DNA of 55,097 bases from Nisaea nitritireducens (GCF_014904795.1 NZ_JACZFS010000072.1:1-55097), one strand, 5' to 3'; counted from the first letter of the stretch, positions 41,319 to 51,397 are shown. Program-made: numbers and translations. Notes: generated from the sequence alone by a model not told the origin.

Positions 41319-43965
41319 GATCGATAATCCTCTGGATTTCACCACGACATGAACCGCAATTACTGCCCGCGGAAAGGACAGCACCAATCTCGTCGACAGT
41401 CGCCGCCCGTCCATCCGCAACGGCACCCGCGATCCTGTTGATGCCGACACTGAAGCAGGAACAGATGATCGAGCCTTCCTCAACTTCACCGGCAGCGGGC
41501 CGTCCGGCGAGCGTCAAAAGCCGGTCCTGGGGCCGGCTGAAATCCGCTTCGAGAAGCCCGGTCGCCCAATTACGGGAAGCGGCAACGGGCTCCGGCCCGA
41601 CGAACAAGGCGCCGATCAGCCTGTCATTCTCGAATGCCGCGAACCGGTGATATCCGCTGCTTTCATCCAGAAACGAAAGAATCTCCTGGCCCGCCTCCAT
41701 ACCGAACAGCGCACGGGCATATGCCGGCCAGTCCTCCGGATTGGTGTCGCCCGCCAACTCCAGACGCCAGCCGCCCGGCGCCGTCGCCAGCGCCCAGTAG
41801 CTGCCCGGGACGTCTTTTGGACGCTCATTCAGGACTGCGAAGCCGAACCATTTTGGGATGACGGACGAAATCCGAGCGAATGTTCCCTTCAGCGCGGGTT
41901 GGCCGGATACCGGGTCTGTATCCGGCTTGATCACGGCACCAATCCGGCCCGCATTCGAGAACTGGGCCGTCCAGTGCATCGGCGCAAAAACCGTCCCCGG
42001 CGCAACCCGGTCGGAGCGTAGAACCCGGAGTATTGCAGTCCCAAAACCGGACTCGACACGGGCAAGCCCAGCCGCATCCAACCCGAGCGCATCTGCGTCG
42101 CGAGGGTGAATTTCCAGAAACGGCTCCGCGATATGCTGCGACAGCCGGGTGGATTTCCCGGTGCGCGTCATGGTGTGCCAGTGATCGCGCACCCGGCCGG
42201 TATTCAGCCTGAAAAGGCCCGGCTCCCGTGCCCGCTTGGCTGGCGGCGTGACCGGTATGAGTCTCGCCCGTCCATCCGCCGTGGGAAACCCGCCAGTAGA
42301 AAACAGCCGCTTCTCGCCCTGACGCTTTTCCGCGCCCGCAAGCGGCCACTGGAACGGTACCATCTCGTCATATTCAGCCGCGTCGATATTGGCATGGGCC
42401 GCTAGCGAGAAGAGCCGTGCGCCTTCGTTCCTGTACTCGGAAAGCCGGGCATGCTCGCGATATATCTCCACAGCCGACCGATAGGGAAACGCATCCGCAA
42501 ACCCCATCCGGCGGGCAATTTCGGAGACAATCCACCAGTCGGCTCTTGTCTCTCCCGGTGCTTTCAGAAAGGCACGCTGACGGGAGATCCGACGCTCCGA
42601 ATTGGTGACCGTGCCGTCTTTCTCGCCCCAGGCCGTCGCCGGAAGCAGCACATCCGCATGCAGGGTCGTATCGGTCTTCTCGATCACATCGCTGACCACC
42701 ACGAACGGGCAGTTCTCCAGCGCTTTTGTCACCAGATCGGCATTCGGCAAACTGTCGGCCGGGTTCGTCGCCATGATCCAGAGCGCCTTGATCCGGCCAT
42801 CGGCCACCGCATCGAACAGATCGACGGCCTTGAGACCCTGACCATGCGGCAAGCTATCACTGTTCCAAAAACCGCCGACGACATCGCGAGCCACCGGATC
42901 GCCCAGATCCATGTGAGCTGCAAGCTGGTTCGCAAGGCCCCCGACTTCCCGTCCGCCCATCGCATTCGGCTGCCCTGTGACGGAAAACGGCCCCATTCCC
43001 GGACGCCCGATCCGGCCCGTCGCCAGATGGCAATTGATGATCGCGTTCACCTTGTCGGTCCCGGAGGCGGACTGGTTCACGCCCTGGCTATAGACCGTGA
43101 CAACACGCTCGGAGCTGGCATAGGCCGCGTAGAAAGCCTGGATCGTTCCCTCGGACAGGCCGGTCGCTTCGGCGACCCGCTCCACCGTCCATTCCGCCGC
43201 CGCGGCAACGGCTTCGTCAAAACCCGCCGTATGCCGCGCGATATAGGAGCGTTCGAGCGTCCCGGTCTCGGAGAGATGGCGCAGCAATCCGTTAAACAGG
43301 GCCGCATCGCCGTCCGCATCGACCGGCAAGTGACTGTCGGCAGCATCGGCCGTCACCGTGCGGCGCGGATCGATGGTCACGATCCGCATCTCCGGCCGCC
43401 GCTCCCGCGCCGCCACGACCCGCTGGAACAACACTGGATGACACCAGGCGAGGTTGGAGCCAACCAGGATCAGCAGGTCCGCCTGTTCCAGATCCTCGTA
43501 GGTACCGGGGACGATATCCTCACCGAAGGCCCGCTTGTGACCGGCGACGGACGAAGCCATGCAGAGCCGGGAATTGGTGTCGATGTTGGCGGAGCCGATG
43601 AAGCCCTTCATCAACTTGTTGGCGACGTAATAATCCTCGGTCAGGAGCTGTCCCGAAACATAGAAGGCCACCGAGTCCGGCCCATGCTCGGCGATGGTCT
43701 CGGAAAAACGGGACGCCACCAGATCGAGGGCTTCCTCCCAGCCACTCTCCCTGCCGCCGATCTTCGGGTGCAGCAGGCGCCCCTCCAGATCGACCGTCTC
43801 AGCGAGAGCGCTGCCTTTCGAGCACAACCGGCCGAAATTCGCCGGGTGATCAGGGTCCCCAGAGATCCGCACCGCGCCGTCCGCCGCTGTTTCGGCAAGA
43901 ACACCGCATCCGACCCCGCAATAGGGACAGGTGGTGCGGACCGGCGCGGCTGGTGTCTCCGTCAT
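41293..43965 (-). CDS. nasA: Assimilatory nitrate reductase, molybdopterin subunit with C-terminal [2Fe-2S] domain
   Basis: 890 residues. The N-terminal [4Fe-4S] site is Cys13, Cys16, Cys20 and Cys48 (TTCPYCGVGC...GRLCSKG). Molybdopterin-binding segments follow: NTNSRLCMASSVAGHKRAFGED, GSNLAWCHPV, GRPGMGPFSVTGQPNAMGGREVGGLANQLAAHMD. The C-terminal region carries a BFD-like [2Fe-2S] domain (SIICSCFSVG ... GSNCGSCRGEI). Cytoplasmic, reduces nitrate to nitrite. No separate NADH-oxidising subunit is encoded nearby, so electrons probably come via NirB/NirD. It overlaps nirD by 4 bp and cysG by 26 bp. Confidence 0.93.
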   Translation of the reverse strand: MTETPAAPVRTTCPYCGVGCGVLAETAADGAVRISGDPDHPANFGRLCSKGSALAETVDLEGRLLHPKIGGRESGWEEALDLVASRFSETIAEHGPDSVAFYVSGQLLTEDYYVANKLMKGFIGSANIDTNSRLCMASSVAGHKRAFGEDIVPGTYEDLEQADLLILVGSNLAWCHPVLFQRVVAARERRPEMRIVTIDPRRTVTADAADSHLPVDADGDAALFNGLLRHLSETGTLERSYIARHTAGFDEAVAAAAEWTVERVAEATGLSEGTIQAFYAAYASSERVVTVYSQGVNQSASGTDKVNAIINCHLATGRIGRPGMGPFSVTGQPNAMGGREVGGLANQLAAHMDLGDPVARDVVGGFWNSDSLPHGQGLKAVDLFDAVADGRIKALWIMATNPADSLPNADLVTKALENCPFVVVSDVIEKTDTTLHADVLLPATAWGEKDGTVTNSERRISRQRAFLKAPGETRADWWIVSEIARRMGFADAFPYRSAVEIYREHARLSEYRNEGARLFSLAAHANIDAAEYDEMVPFQWPLAGAEKRQGEKRLFSTGGFPTADGRARLIPVTPPAKRAREPGLFRLNTGRVRDHWHTMTRTGKSTRLSQHIAEPFLEIHPRDADALGLDAAGLARVESGFGTAILRVLRSDRVAPGTVFAPMHWTAQFSNAGRIGAVIKPDTDPVSGQPALKGTFARISSVIPKWFGFAVLNERPKDVPGSYWALATAPGGWRLELAGDTNPEDWPAYARALFGMEAGQEILSFLDESSGYHRFAAFENDRLIGALFVGPEPVAASRNWATGLLEADFSRPQDRLLTLAGRPAAGEVEEGSIICSCFSVGINRIAGAVADGRAATVDEIGAVLSAGSNCGSCRGEIQRIIDHARHQKTG

Positions 43966-44333
43966 TCCGTCTTCCCGGAACCACCTGACAGCGATACAGA
44001 AACAAGACCGTCGGCGTCCTTGCGCACTTCATAGGTCCGCACGCAGCCCTGGTCGGCCCCCATGGCATCCCCTGTCTGCAGATCGATCACCCAATTGTGC
44101 AGCGGGCAAGTCACCGCGCCGTCATGCACGATGCCCTGGCTGAGCGGCCCACCCTTGTGCGGACAATTGTCGTCGATCGCGTAGACCTCGTCCGTCTGGG
44201 TCCGGAACACGGCGATCGGCCCACGCGGCAGAAGCACCTGCCTGGCGCCCCGGCGCGGAATGTCCGACAGGCGGCCGATGGTGAACCAATGCTGCGCCTT
44301 CGGCTCGGTCGATGTTGGGCTCAACTCGTTCAT
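43962..44333 (-). CDS. nirD: NirD / NasG-type Rieske ferredoxin subunit
   Basis: 123 residues with a complete Rieske cluster motif: CPHKGGPLSQG and CPLHNW (C-x-H ... C-x2-H). E. coli NirD lacks these ligands, so this one should hold a [2Fe-2S] cluster, like NasG of Paracoccus, which passes electrons between the nitrite reductase flavoprotein and nitrate reductase. It lies between nirB and nasA with 4-bp overlaps on both sides, which fits a shared electron carrier. Confidence 0.88.
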   Translation of the reverse strand: MNELSPTSTEPKAQHWFTIGRLSDIPRRGARQVLLPRGPIAVFRTQTDEVYAIDDNCPHKGGPLSQGIVHDGAVTCPLHNWVIDLQTGDAMGADQGCVRTYEVRKDADGLVSVSLSGGSGKTE

Positions 44334-46783
44334 TCCGCAGCCTCCCGCATGGCGATCCGGTTCATCGGCGCAAACTCATGCGCGTCCTTGCCCGCAACCC
44401 TCTCCGCCCACGGATCTTTCTGGGCGAAGCGCTGCGAGTAGAGGAACTTCTCGAAAAGCGCTGTCCGTTTCGCCTCATCCTCGACGACCTGCTCGCGGAT
44501 AGCGTCGAGACCGACCCGGTCCATCCATTTGTAGATGCGTTCGAGATAGCGGCCCTGCTCGCGGTAGAGCTGGACCACGGCGGCGCAATATTCCAGCGCC
44601 TCGGCCTCCGTCTCCACGCTGCACATGACTTCAGTGCCCTTGATATGCATGCCCGCCGCGCCGCCGACATGCAGCTCGTAGCCGGAATCGACGCAGATCA
44701 CGCCGATATCCTTGCAGGTCGCCTCGGCACAGTTCCGGGGGCAGCCGGAGACCGCCATCTTCACCTTGTGCGGCGTCCAGGAGCCCCACATCATCTTCTC
44801 GATCTTCACGCCGAGACCGGTCGAATCCTGGGTGCCGAAGCGGCACCAGTCGGTGCCGACGCAGGTCTTCACCGTCCGCAGGCCCTTGGCGTAGGCATGG
44901 CCGGAGACCATTCCGGCCGCGTTCAGATCCGCCCAGACCGCCGGAAGATTTTCCTTCGGCACCCCGAGCAAATCGATCCGCTGACCGCCCGTGACCTTCA
45001 CGGACGGAATGCCGAACTTGTCCACCACATCGGCGATGGCGCGGAGTTCCTGTGAGCTGGTCATCCCGCCCCACATGCGTGGGACGACGGAATAGGTGCC
45101 ATCCTTCTGGATGTTCGCATGCACCCGCTCATTGATGTAGCGGGACTGGTAATCGTCCTCGTACTCGCCCGGCCAATCCGCCACCAGATAGAAGTTCAGC
45201 GCCGGACGGCATTTCGCGCAGCCGCAGGAGGTTCTCCATTCCAGCTCCTGCATCACCGCCGGGATCGATTTAAGCTCCTTGGCGACGATCAGACGGCGCA
45301 CATCGTCGTGGCTGAGATCCGTGCATCCGCACATCGGCTGCACCGCATCCGGGACAAAGCCGTCGCCGAGCGTGAAGGCCATCAGCTGCTCGACCAAACC
45401 GGTGCAGGAACCGCAGGAGGCAGAGGCCTTGGTGCGAGCGCGCACCTCATCCAACGAGGTCAGGCCATGCTCTGTGATGGCACCCACGATTTTCGATTTG
45501 CAAACGCCGTTACAGCCACAGATTTCCGCATCATCCGGCAAGGCTGCAACGGCCGCCGTAGGGTCCAGCGGGGACCCTCCGGCATAGTTCTGACCGAAGA
45601 TCAGCGTCTCGCGCATCTCTTCGATGGAGGCACCCTCGCGCATCAGCTGGAAGAACCAGGCGCCGTCCTTGGTGTCGCCGTAAAGCACGATGCCGATGAG
45701 CTTGTCTTCCTGGATGACCAGACGCTTGTAGACACCGTTCGTCGCATCCCGCAGGACAATCTCCTCGCGGTCCTTGCCCTCGGCAAAGTCACCGGCGGAA
45801 AACAGGTCGATGCCGGTGACCTTGAGCCGTGTCGAGGTGACCGAGCCGGTATAGGTCGCGCTGCCATCCTGCAGCCGGTCCGCCACGACGGCAGCCATCT
45901 CGTAAAGCGGCGCAACCAGCCCGTAGGCCGTGCCGCGATGCTCGACGCATTCACCAACCGCGAGGATGTCCGGATCCGAAGTCTGCATGGCATCGTCGAC
46001 GACAATGCCGCGATTGACCTCAAGGCCTGCATCGCGCGCCAGATCGCCGTTCGGCCGGATGCCGACAGCCATGACCACAATATCCGCCGGAAGCTCTGTC
46101 CCGTCATCCAGGCGCACACCCTCGACACGCTCCTCGCCGAGGATCTCGTGGGTGTTCGCCGCTGTCCGGACCTTGATGCCCCGCGCCTCGATTGCGCGTT
46201 CAAGCAGATAGCCCGCCGCCGTGTCGAGCTGACGCTCCATCAGGGTCGGCATCAGGTGCAGGACGGTGACGTCCATGCCCCGTTCCGTCAGCCCTGCCGC
46301 CGCTTCCAGACCGAGCAGGCCGCCGCCGATGACGACCGCCGATCCGCCAGACTTGGCGGCTGCGAGCATTGCCTCGACATCGTCCAGATCCCGATAGGTC
46401 AGCACCCCGTCCAGATCCTTGCCCGGAATGGGAATGATGAAAGGAGAGGAGCCGGTCGCGATCAGCAGCTTGTCGTAATCAACGACGCTGCCATCGGCAC
46501 CGGTGACCTGCTTCTTCTCCCGGTCGATGGAAGTTGCCTTACAGCCTTTCTTCAGGGTCAGACCGTGCTCGGCATACCAGGCATCGTCATGGATCAGGAT
46601 GTCCTCGTAGCTTTTCTCACCGGACAGGACCGGCGAGAGCATGATCCGGTCGTAATTGACCCGGGGTTCCGCGTTGAAAATGGTGATCTCGTAGGCGTCG
46701 GGTGCCTTTTCCAGCAACCGCTCCAGCGCCCGCCCAGGCGCCATACCGTTTCCGATCACGACGAGTTTTTTTCTTATTGTCAT
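44330..46783 (-). CDS. nirB: NAD(P)H nitrite reductase large subunit
   Basis: 817 residues from ATG 46783, with GGAG six bases upstream; an ATG at 46801 has no site. The N-terminal FAD/NAD part starts KKLVVIGNGMAPGRALERLLEKAPD and has SAVVIGGGLLGLEAAAGL. A BFD-type [2Fe-2S] domain follows (CGCNGVCKSKIVG ... CGSCTGLVEQL), then the siroheme/[4Fe-4S] reductase half with VKTCVGTDWCRFGTQDSTGLG and SGCPRNCAEATCKD, the four cluster cysteines. It reduces nitrite to ammonium in six electrons. Confidence 0.94.
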   Translation of the reverse strand: MTIRKKLVVIGNGMAPGRALERLLEKAPDAYEITIFNAEPRVNYDRIMLSPVLSGEKSYEDILIHDDAWYAEHGLTLKKGCKATSIDREKKQVTGADGSVVDYDKLLIATGSSPFIIPIPGKDLDGVLTYRDLDDVEAMLAAAKSGGSAVVIGGGLLGLEAAAGLTERGMDVTVLHLMPTLMERQLDTAAGYLLERAIEARGIKVRTAANTHEILGEERVEGVRLDDGTELPADIVVMAVGIRPNGDLARDAGLEVNRGIVVDDAMQTSDPDILAVGECVEHRGTAYGLVAPLYEMAAVVADRLQDGSATYTGSVTSTRLKVTGIDLFSAGDFAEGKDREEIVLRDATNGVYKRLVIQEDKLIGIVLYGDTKDGAWFFQLMREGASIEEMRETLIFGQNYAGGSPLDPTAAVAALPDDAEICGCNGVCKSKIVGAITEHGLTSLDEVRARTKASASCGSCTGLVEQLMAFTLGDGFVPDAVQPMCGCTDLSHDDVRRLIVAKELKSIPAVMQELEWRTSCGCAKCRPALNFYLVADWPGEYEDDYQSRYINERVHANIQKDGTYSVVPRMWGGMTSSQELRAIADVVDKFGIPSVKVTGGQRIDLLGVPKENLPAVWADLNAAGMVSGHAYAKGLRTVKTCVGTDWCRFGTQDSTGLGVKIEKMMWGSWTPHKVKMAVSGCPRNCAEATCKDIGVICVDSGYELHVGGAAGMHIKGTEVMCSVETEAEALEYCAAVVQLYREQGRYLERIYKWMDRVGLDAIREQVVEDEAKRTALFEKFLYSQRFAQKDPWAERVAGKDAHEFAPMNRIAMREAAE

Positions 46784-46804
46784 GATGATCTCCGTTTCCA
46801 CCCT

Positions 46805-48526
46805 TTAAGCCGCCTCGTCCTTGGAACTGGCGGGAGACGATGGCGCCGGAGCCGGTTTCTTCGGATCGGCGCCACCTTCGTAATCAGCAAGGAATTGCAG
46901 GACCTGCTGGCGATAGCGGTAGTAGTCGGGATGATCGAGCAGTGCCCGGCGCGAACGCGGCCGTGGCAGGTCGACTTCCATGATTTCCCCGATGCGGGCG
47001 TTCGGCCCGTTCGTCATCATCACCACCTTGTCGGCCAGCAGAATCGCTTCATCGACATCGTGGGTGACGCAGATCGAGGTCACCTGGGTACGGCTCCAGA
47101 CCTCCATCAGGACTTCCTGGAGATCCCAGCGCGTCAGGCTGTCCAGCATGCCGAACGGCTCATCCAGCAGCAGCAGTTTGGGAGACAGGGCAAATGCCCG
47201 GGCAATGCCGACGCGCTGCTTCATGCCGTTGGAAAGATCCTTGGCGGACCGGTCCATGGCATCGGCAAGGCCGACGCGGGTCAGGTAATATTCGACAATG
47301 TCGCGGCGTTCGCTTTCGGAGGCATGCGGATAGACACGCTCCACCCCGAGCTCGACATTTTGACGCGCCGTCAGCCAGGGCATCAGGGACGGCGCCTGGA
47401 ACACCACGCCACGATCCGGCCCGGCGCCGGAAACTTCGTGACCATCGAGAATGATCCCGCCGCCGCTGATGTCTGTAAGGCCGGCGACCATCGACAGCAC
47501 CGTGGACTTGCCGCAGCCCGAATGCCCGATCAGCGAGATGAACTCACCCTGCTTCAGCTTCAGATCGAAACCGTCGACGACTGTCAGCGGGCCTTTTGGC
47601 GTCGGGTAGACTTTCCGGACGTCCGAGAACTCCACATACCCTTCCTGGATCGCGGACTTCGCGGTGTCCCGATAGACTTTCGGCGGCGCATCCTTCCGGG
47701 TGATCGGAACCACTTGCGGCAGCGATATGCTTTCGTCCGCAGTACCGGCCGCAGTCGCGCCGATATCCATCAGGTACTGGGTGATCTCCGCCCGCAACCG
47801 TTTGAAGGTCGGGTTATCGTTCATTACCGAACGTTCGCGTGGGCGCGGAATATTCACCTTGAAGTCGGGGCCGAGCGTGGCACCCGGTCCGGTCGTCAGC
47901 GGGATCACCCGGTCGGCGAGCAGCAGGGCTTCATCAACATCGTTGGTGATCAGGATCACCGTCTTGCGGTCCCGGCTCCAGATCTGCTCGATCTCGTCCT
48001 GCAGCTTTGCCCGCGTCAGCGCATCCAACGCGGAAAGCGGCTCGTCCAACAGCAGCATCTCCGGGCTCATCGCCAAGGCACGAGCCACGGCCACACGCTG
48101 CCGCATGCCGCCAGAAAGCTCCGCCGGCCGCCGCTCGGCGGCATGGCTGAGGCCGACCATGGCAATCGCCGCCTCGACGCGCTGACGGCGCTGGGCCCTG
48201 CTTTCGCCGGAGAAGATCTCGTCCACGGCAAGCGCGATGTTGCCCTGAACGGTGAGCCAGGGCATCAGCGAATAGCTCTGGAACACCACGCCCCGGTCGG
48301 GGCCCGGCCCTTTCACCGGCGCCCCCTTGAGCAGGATCTCACCCTTGTCCGCTTCGATCAGTCCGGCAATCGCGGAGATCAGGGTGGTTTTTCCTGAACC
48401 GGAGAAGCCCAGGATGGCGACGAATTCGCCTTCATCCACCGTCAGGTTCACATCCTCCAGCACCGAGGTTCGGCGATCGCCAACACCGTGGGATTTGGAG
48501 ATATTTCTGAGTTCGAGAAATGCCAT
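46805..48526 (-). CDS. Nitrate ABC transporter ATPase, two nucleotide-binding domains fused
   Basis: 573 residues from ATG 48526. The first ATPase domain (about 2-255) has Walker [11 protein letters not shown], signature [15 protein letters not shown] and Walker [12 protein letters not shown]. After a linker, the second (about 305-535) has [24 protein letters not shown] and [11 protein letters not shown]. Both belong to the NrtC/NrtD/SsuB group. In cyanobacteria NrtC is an ATPase fused to a binding-protein-like domain and NrtD is a separate ATPase. Here both ATPases are joined and no binding domain is attached. The second signature reads LSNGM. A Pro/Ala/Ser-rich tail follows. Confidence 0.9.
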   Translation of the reverse strand: MAFLELRNISKSHGVGDRRTSVLEDVNLTVDEGEFVAILGFSGSGKTTLISAIAGLIEADKGEILLKGAPVKGPGPDRGVVFQSYSLMPWLTVQGNIALAVDEIFSGESRAQRRQRVEAAIAMVGLSHAAERRPAELSGGMRQRVAVARALAMSPEMLLLDEPLSALDALTRAKLQDEIEQIWSRDRKTVILITNDVDEALLLADRVIPLTTGPGATLGPDFKVNIPRPRERSVMNDNPTFKRLRAEITQYLMDIGATAAGTADESISLPQVVPITRKDAPPKVYRDTAKSAIQEGYVEFSDVRKVYPTPKGPLTVVDGFDLKLKQGEFISLIGHSGCGKSTVLSMVAGLTDISGGGIILDGHEVSGAGPDRGVVFQAPSLMPWLTARQNVELGVERVYPHASESERRDIVEYYLTRVGLADAMDRSAKDLSNGMKQRVGIARAFALSPKLLLLDEPFGMLDSLTRWDLQEVLMEVWSRTQVTSICVTHDVDEAILLADKVVMMTNGPNARIGEIMEVDLPRPRSRRALLDHPDYYRYRQQVLQFLADYEGGADPKKPAPAPSSPASSKDEAA

Positions 48527-48537
48527 CCGACCGCTCC

Positions 48538-49632
48538 TCACCGGGTTTCCGAGAAGGAGAACATCGTCTGCAGCGCCATCATCACCCGGTCCAGCAGGAA
48601 GCCGATAATGCCGATGGTGAAAACCGCGACCATGATCTTGGCGAGGGACTGGGAGGAGCCATTCTGGAACTCATCCCAGACGAACTTTCCGAGCCCCGGA
48701 TTTTGCGCCAGCATCTCGGCCGCGATCAGCACCATCCATCCGACGCCGAGCGAAAGACGCAGCCCGGTGAAGATCAGCGGCATGGCAGACGGCAGCACCA
48801 GTTTGATGACCTTGACCGACCAGGAGAGATTGAGCACACGCCCAACATTGATCAGGTCCTTCTCGATGCTCGCGACCCCGAGTGCCGTATTGATCAGCGT
48901 CGGCCAGAGCGAGCAGAGCGTGACCGTGACCGCGGAGATGATGAAACTCTTCGGGAACATCTCGCTGTTGGTTGTCGAAAGGGCCGAGACGATCATCGTG
49001 ACAATCGGCAGCCAGGCGAGCGGACTGACCGGCTTGAAAATCTGGATCAGCGGATTGAGCGCCGCCGTGGCCGAGCGTGACAGGCCGCAGATAACCCCGA
49101 TGGGCACGGCAAACAAAGTGGCGATGCCGAACCCGAGCGCGACAGTCACCAGCGACGTGCCGATCTGGTCGAGATAGGTCGGCTGGCCCGTGTAGTTGCG
49201 GTGCTTGACCTTGTCCGCCTTGCCGGCGGCAATCAGCTTCTCGTTGCGTTTGTCCTGGCGGAGATAGAAGGCGTCCTCCTTCTCCCGCTCACGCATATGG
49301 TCGGCATAGAGGCTTTCCACCTGCTCCCAGACACCCGCCGGACCCGGAACCGTGCCAAGAGATGTCTGCACCATCGGCGCCGTCATCGCCCAGAGAGCCA
49401 GGAACAGCCCGATACCCAGCGCCGGCAACCCGAGGCTGCGCCAGAGTTCTCCAAGCTGCACGGACGGATTGTCTCCGGCAGCAATCTTCAGCAGCGGCGA
49501 AATCCAGCCAAGCGCGACGAGATTGAGATACGGGTCCAGCCGGGCAATCCGTGCAAAGAGCCGGTCACGGCGTGCGGCGCGGGCTTTCTCCGTGGCTTCA
49601 TCGGGGAGCTGCATCGCATCTGTTGCGGTCAT
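48538..49632 (-). CDS. nrtB: Nitrate ABC transporter permease (NrtB family)
   Basis: 364 residues from ATG 49632 ([22 protein letters not shown]); the frame beyond is not family-like. About six hydrophobic helices. The permease EAA-type loop reads [56 protein letters not shown], and the chain also has [24 protein letters not shown]. An insertion of charged sequence ([25 protein letters not shown]) separates the first helices. It forms the channel with the fused ATPase downstream (11-bp gap). Confidence 0.9.
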   Translation of the reverse strand: MTATDAMQLPDEATEKARAARRDRLFARIARLDPYLNLVALGWISPLLKIAAGDNPSVQLGELWRSLGLPALGIGLFLALWAMTAPMVQTSLGTVPGPAGVWEQVESLYADHMREREKEDAFYLRQDKRNEKLIAAGKADKVKHRNYTGQPTYLDQIGTSLVTVALGFGIATLFAVPIGVICGLSRSATAALNPLIQIFKPVSPLAWLPIVTMIVSALSTTNSEMFPKSFIISAVTVTLCSLWPTLINTALGVASIEKDLINVGRVLNLSWSVKVIKLVLPSAMPLIFTGLRLSLGVGWMVLIAAEMLAQNPGLGKFVWDEFQNGSSQSLAKIMVAVFTIGIIGFLLDRVMMALQTMFSFSETR

Positions 49633-49677
49633 TATCTGCGTCCTCGGTATTATTTGGATCAGACAGGAATGGGGAGC

Positions 49678-49703
49678 GGGCCGGCGACTGGGGACGCCGG
49701 CCC
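49678..49703 (-). terminator. Hairpin between nrtA and nrtB
   Basis: GGGCCGGCG (49678-49686) pairs with CGCCGGCCC (49695-49703) around an 8-base loop, with GGAGC/GCTCC extending it past a bulge. It lies just after the nrtA stop in the 79-bp gap. No T run on the minus strand. Confidence 0.6.
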
Positions 49704-49711
49704 GGCTCCGT

Positions 49712-51094
49712 TCAGCCTCCGGCAACCTGGTTGCCGGTGACGATTTCCTTGCCCTTCAGGCCGATCGGGAACTGCTCCAGATAGGCGTTGGGCGTACGGC
49801 CATCGAAGGTCTTCTCATCGATGAACTCGGACTGCGGCGCGCGATATCCGTCCGTCTCCCAGGGGAAGTCGGCTTTCGCCACATGACCTTCCTCGACCAG
49901 CATCTTCGCGGCCTTCAGATAGAGATCCGGGCGATAGACCTTGCGCGCGACCTCGTCATACCAGGCATCGGTCTTGGCTTCCGTGATCTGGCCCCAGCGG
50001 CGCATCTGGGTCAGGTACCAGACCGCGTCCGAATAAAAGGGGTAGGTCGCGAAATAGCGGTAGAAGACGTTGAAATCCGGGACCGAGCGCTTGTCGCCCT
50101 TCTCGTATTCGAAAGTGCCGGTCATGGAGTTGGCGATGACTTCCTTGTCCGCGCCGACATATTCGGAGCGGGACAGGATCTCGACAGCTTCCATGCGGTT
50201 GGCATTGTCGTTCTCATCCAGCCACTTGGCGGCACGGATCAGCGCCTTGGTCATGGCCAGCGTGGTGTTCGGGTATTTCTCGGCGAACCCGGCAGTGATA
50301 CCGAAGACCTTCTCCGGATTGTTCTTCCAGATCTCGTAGTCTGTGATCACCGGCACCCCGATACCCTTGAACACAGCCTGCTGGTTCCACGGCTCACCCA
50401 CGCAATAGCCATAGATGGTTCCGGCTTCGAGGGTGGCCGGCATCTGCGGCGGCGGCGTCACGGAGAGCAGCGCGTCGCCCAGGATCTGCCCGGAGATATT
50501 CTCCTTGCTGTAGAAGCCCGGATGAATACCGCCTGCGGCGAGCCAGTAGCGCAGCTCGTAATTATGGGTCGAGACCGGGAACACCATGCCCATGTTGAAG
50601 GGCTTGCCTTCGGCCTTGTACTGCTCGACCACCGGCTTCAGGGCGTCCGCCTTGATCGGGTGAACCGGCCTGCCGTCCGCGCCTTTCGGAATATGCGGCA
50701 GCATCTGCTCCCAGACCTCGTTGGAAACGGTGATGCCGTTGCCGTTCAGGTCCATGGAAAATGGCGTAATGATATGGGCCTCGGTGCCGAACCCGATGGT
50801 TGCGGCAAGCGGCTGGCCAGCCAGCATATGGGCACCGTCGAGCTCACCGGTGATCACCCGGTCCAGCAGCACTTTCCAGTTCGCTTGCGGCTCCAGGCTG
50901 ACGAACAGCCCTTCATCCTCGAAATAGCCCTTCTCGTAGGCGATCGCGAGCGGGGCCATATCCGTCAGTTTGATGAAGCCGAACTTCAGCTCGTCTTTTT
51001 CAACGTCGAGCATTTCGGCACTGGCCGGTCCGGCCAGGGCGGCGGCGCAGACCAGCGCGGCCGATAGCATTCTCAATCCACGAACGAGTTGCAT
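49712..51094 (-). CDS. nrtA: Nitrate ABC transporter substrate-binding protein (NrtA family)
   Basis: 460 residues from ATG 51094, with GGAGAGAC upstream. The signal peptide is about 1-26 ([20 protein letters not shown]). Binding-protein body: [112 protein letters not shown]. It captures nitrate (possibly nitrite) in the periplasm. First gene of the nrt-nir-nas operon, preceded by a regulatory leader with an intrinsic terminator. A hairpin separates it from nrtB. Confidence 0.92.
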   Translation of the reverse strand: MQLVRGLRMLSAALVCAAALAGPASAEMLDVEKDELKFGFIKLTDMAPLAIAYEKGYFEDEGLFVSLEPQANWKVLLDRVITGELDGAHMLAGQPLAATIGFGTEAHIITPFSMDLNGNGITVSNEVWEQMLPHIPKGADGRPVHPIKADALKPVVEQYKAEGKPFNMGMVFPVSTHNYELRYWLAAGGIHPGFYSKENISGQILGDALLSVTPPPQMPATLEAGTIYGYCVGEPWNQQAVFKGIGVPVITDYEIWKNNPEKVFGITAGFAEKYPNTTLAMTKALIRAAKWLDENDNANRMEAVEILSRSEYVGADKEVIANSMTGTFEYEKGDKRSVPDFNVFYRYFATYPFYSDAVWYLTQMRRWGQITEAKTDAWYDEVARKVYRPDLYLKAAKMLVEEGHVAKADFPWETDGYRAPQSEFIDEKTFDGRTPNAYLEQFPIGLKGKEIVTGNQVAGG

Positions 51095-51163
51095 CTTGTC
51101 TCTCCGACTTCGGCCTTGCGTGACACTTTTCCTGTCCGCTGGCCGGATGTTGTCCGAGGGCAT

Positions 51164-51282
51164 AAAAAAAGCCGCCGACCCCGAAGTCCGCGAAACGCGG
51201 TACTCTGGATCGAGCGGCTTTGCCCGGCTACCGCCCCGTCATCGGGGCTTTATGTGCAGACGGCCCGCCTTTGGGCCTGTCC
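51164..51282 (-). promoter_or_regulatory. NasT (ANTAR)-responsive leader and terminator of the nrtA operon
   Basis: Read on the minus strand, the leader has three parts. P1 (51262-51277) is GGCCC-AAAGGC-GGGCC, a hexaloop with A1 and G4, as ANTAR proteins recognise. The second hairpin (51233-51248) is GCCCC-GATGAC-GGGGC, with G4 but G at position 1. An intrinsic terminator follows: AAAGCCGC (from 51221) pairs across an inner CCGCG-TTT-CGCGG stem with GCGGC, then seven T (51175 down to 51164). It ends 70 bp before nrtA. NasT binding to P1/P2 is expected to block the terminator when nitrate frees NasT from NasS. Confidence 0.8.
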
Positions 51283-51296
51283 GTATCTCGCAATGC

Positions 51297-51324
51297 AGCA
51301 TAAACCAATTTCAGAGTTGCACAA
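51297..51324 (-). promoter_or_regulatory. Candidate promoter of the nrtA operon
   Basis: On the minus strand TTGTGC (51324-51319), a 16-bp spacer, and TATGCT (51302-51297) precede the leader hairpins. The match to sigma70 boxes is modest; I looked for a GG-N10-GC sigma54 element here and did not find one. Confidence 0.3.
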
Positions 51325-51397
51325 GAGCGAAAAGATGAAAAATTGACCAAATAGGTTTTTTGCCTATTTTTTGCTCACCTGCTCAATTTAGTCGCGC

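Noticed and set aside
45119-48397. A 1092-codon open frame on the plus strand opposite nirB and the nitrate ATPase
   Set aside because: It is fully antisense to two well-supported genes; its composition (runs of His, Arg, Gln, Asp) is what antisense reading of GC-rich codons gives, and no domain is recognisable.
51349-51369. AAATAGG-N7-CCTATTT inverted repeat as a terminator for nasS
   Set aside because: The stem is AT-rich and weak and lacks a T run on the minus strand; it may be a protein site but nothing supports that.
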